DNA of 6,108 nt from CAZVWJ01 sp964631325 (GTDB lineage Bacteria; T1Sed10-126): NCBI GenBank assembly GCA_964631325.1, contig CAZVWJ010000089.1:1-6108 (forward strand), written 5' to 3'. Under the pieces are notes generated by a model, which saw nothing but the letters and a program-made list of their open reading frames with translations, did not search any database and was not told where the DNA came from. The translations under genes were made by a program, and so were the position numbers. Shown here one piece after another: positions 5,704 through 6,108 of this stretch (its first letter is position 1; every line of letters starts with the position of its first letter).

Positions 5704-6108
5704 GTACGCCAAGTAAGTCTATTGAGTCTCGTGGATTGAAAGGAATCCACTATGTGAATTGTCTATTCAACATATAGTCTGTCTGACGTGGACCGGGAGC
5801 AATCCTGGTGGGCGAAGTATCAGTCAGGCGAAGATGTGAGCCGTAGTAGAAACGAACTCGTTGCGGCCTCGTTACGCTATCTGGGAGTGGTCAATCTGCC
5901 AGATTGGATGAAACCTGAAGCAGACGGTGAAGTAATGGACACAGGCAACTGTCTGGCTCCCCGGGGTGGTAGGAGACGGCGCGCGTTGAAAGAGGCGATA
6001 GGAACTTGGGAGATCCGATAGGGAGACCGTCAGGTCAACTGTATGTTGGGAATCAATAACCCCAAAAACTCGAATAGAGTTTGAGGCACCTAAATTTTAA
6101 TGAGTGAT
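5704..6108 (+). mobile_element. Probable 5' part of a group II intron (domain I), running off the window
   Basis: The sequence from 5704 begins GTACGCC, close to the group II intron 5' consensus GTGYG. It folds into many local helices: GTGGATT/AATCCAC (5731-5750), ACTAT-GT-GAAT with its bulged partner (5749-5778), GTCTGAC/GTCAGGC (5781-5787 with 5823-5829) enclosing ACCGGG/CCTGGT, CAATC/GATTG with loop TGCCA, and AAACTC/GAGTTT (6066-6082). Phrases such as GATGTGAGCCGTAG, GGAACTTGGGAGATCC and GGGAATCA are familiar from the region upstream of intron-encoded reverse transcriptases (memory, not a search). The distance to the window end, 405 bases, is short of where the reverse transcriptase ORF usually begins, so its absence is expected. 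Domains V and VI and the 3' end are not in view. I could not find a convincing EBS1 match to the upstream bases. It could instead be a decayed fragment or another structured RNA. A 77-codon open frame at 5788-6021 falls inside these helices and is not regarded as a gene. Confidence 0.5.

Noticed and set aside
5788..6021. 77-codon open frame starting GTG
   Set aside because: It has no Shine-Dalgarno site and no recognisable protein family, and it lies within a series of RNA helices of the probable group II intron; the GTG is next to a paired strand (5781-5787).

Overview
The window (6108 bases, mixed AT-rich and moderate-GC stretches) reads as a three-gene block on the + strand followed by about 670 bases of non-coding, repeat-rich and probably mobile DNA. 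The genes suggest a motile, diderm (outer-membrane-bearing) bacterium: an outer-membrane porin, a periplasmic solute-binding protein and a methyl-accepting chemotaxis receptor. The strong Shine-Dalgarno sites and a TTG start fit a Firmicute-like translation system, so a diderm Firmicute (for example Halanaerobiales-like) is one possibility. This is a weak inference from style, not an identification.

Layout: 1-225 is an AT-rich leader holding an imperfect long inverted repeat and a strong ribosome-binding site with no real gene behind it. 226-1347 encodes a DcaP-like porin. 1469-2743 encodes a branched-chain-amino-acid-type (Peripla_BP_6) solute-binding protein. 2744-2952 holds a perfect 26-base palindrome nested in outer stems, a possible 27-codon hydrophobic ORF and a weak flagellar-type promoter candidate. 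2953-5439 encodes a chemoreceptor with a large periplasmic sensor, four tandem HAMP units and a standard signalling hairpin. 5479-5641 is a MITE-like element with 14-base perfect terminal inverted repeats, each arm carrying its own hairpin. 5661-5701 is a truncated copy of a dispersed CAGATTA-type repeat. From 5704 to the end the sequence looks like the 5' part (domain I) of a group II intron, cut by the window edge.

How the genes may work together: the porin would admit a small solute, the binding protein would capture it in the periplasm, and the chemoreceptor would read either the solute or the loaded binding protein. No ABC permease or ATPase lies in the window, so the binding protein may serve sensing rather than, or as well as, uptake. 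Co-transcription is not demonstrated, since the gaps are 121 and 209 bases.

For all three genes the ribosome-binding site favours a start slightly downstream of the longest reading frame (226, 1469 and 2953), and those starts are used here.
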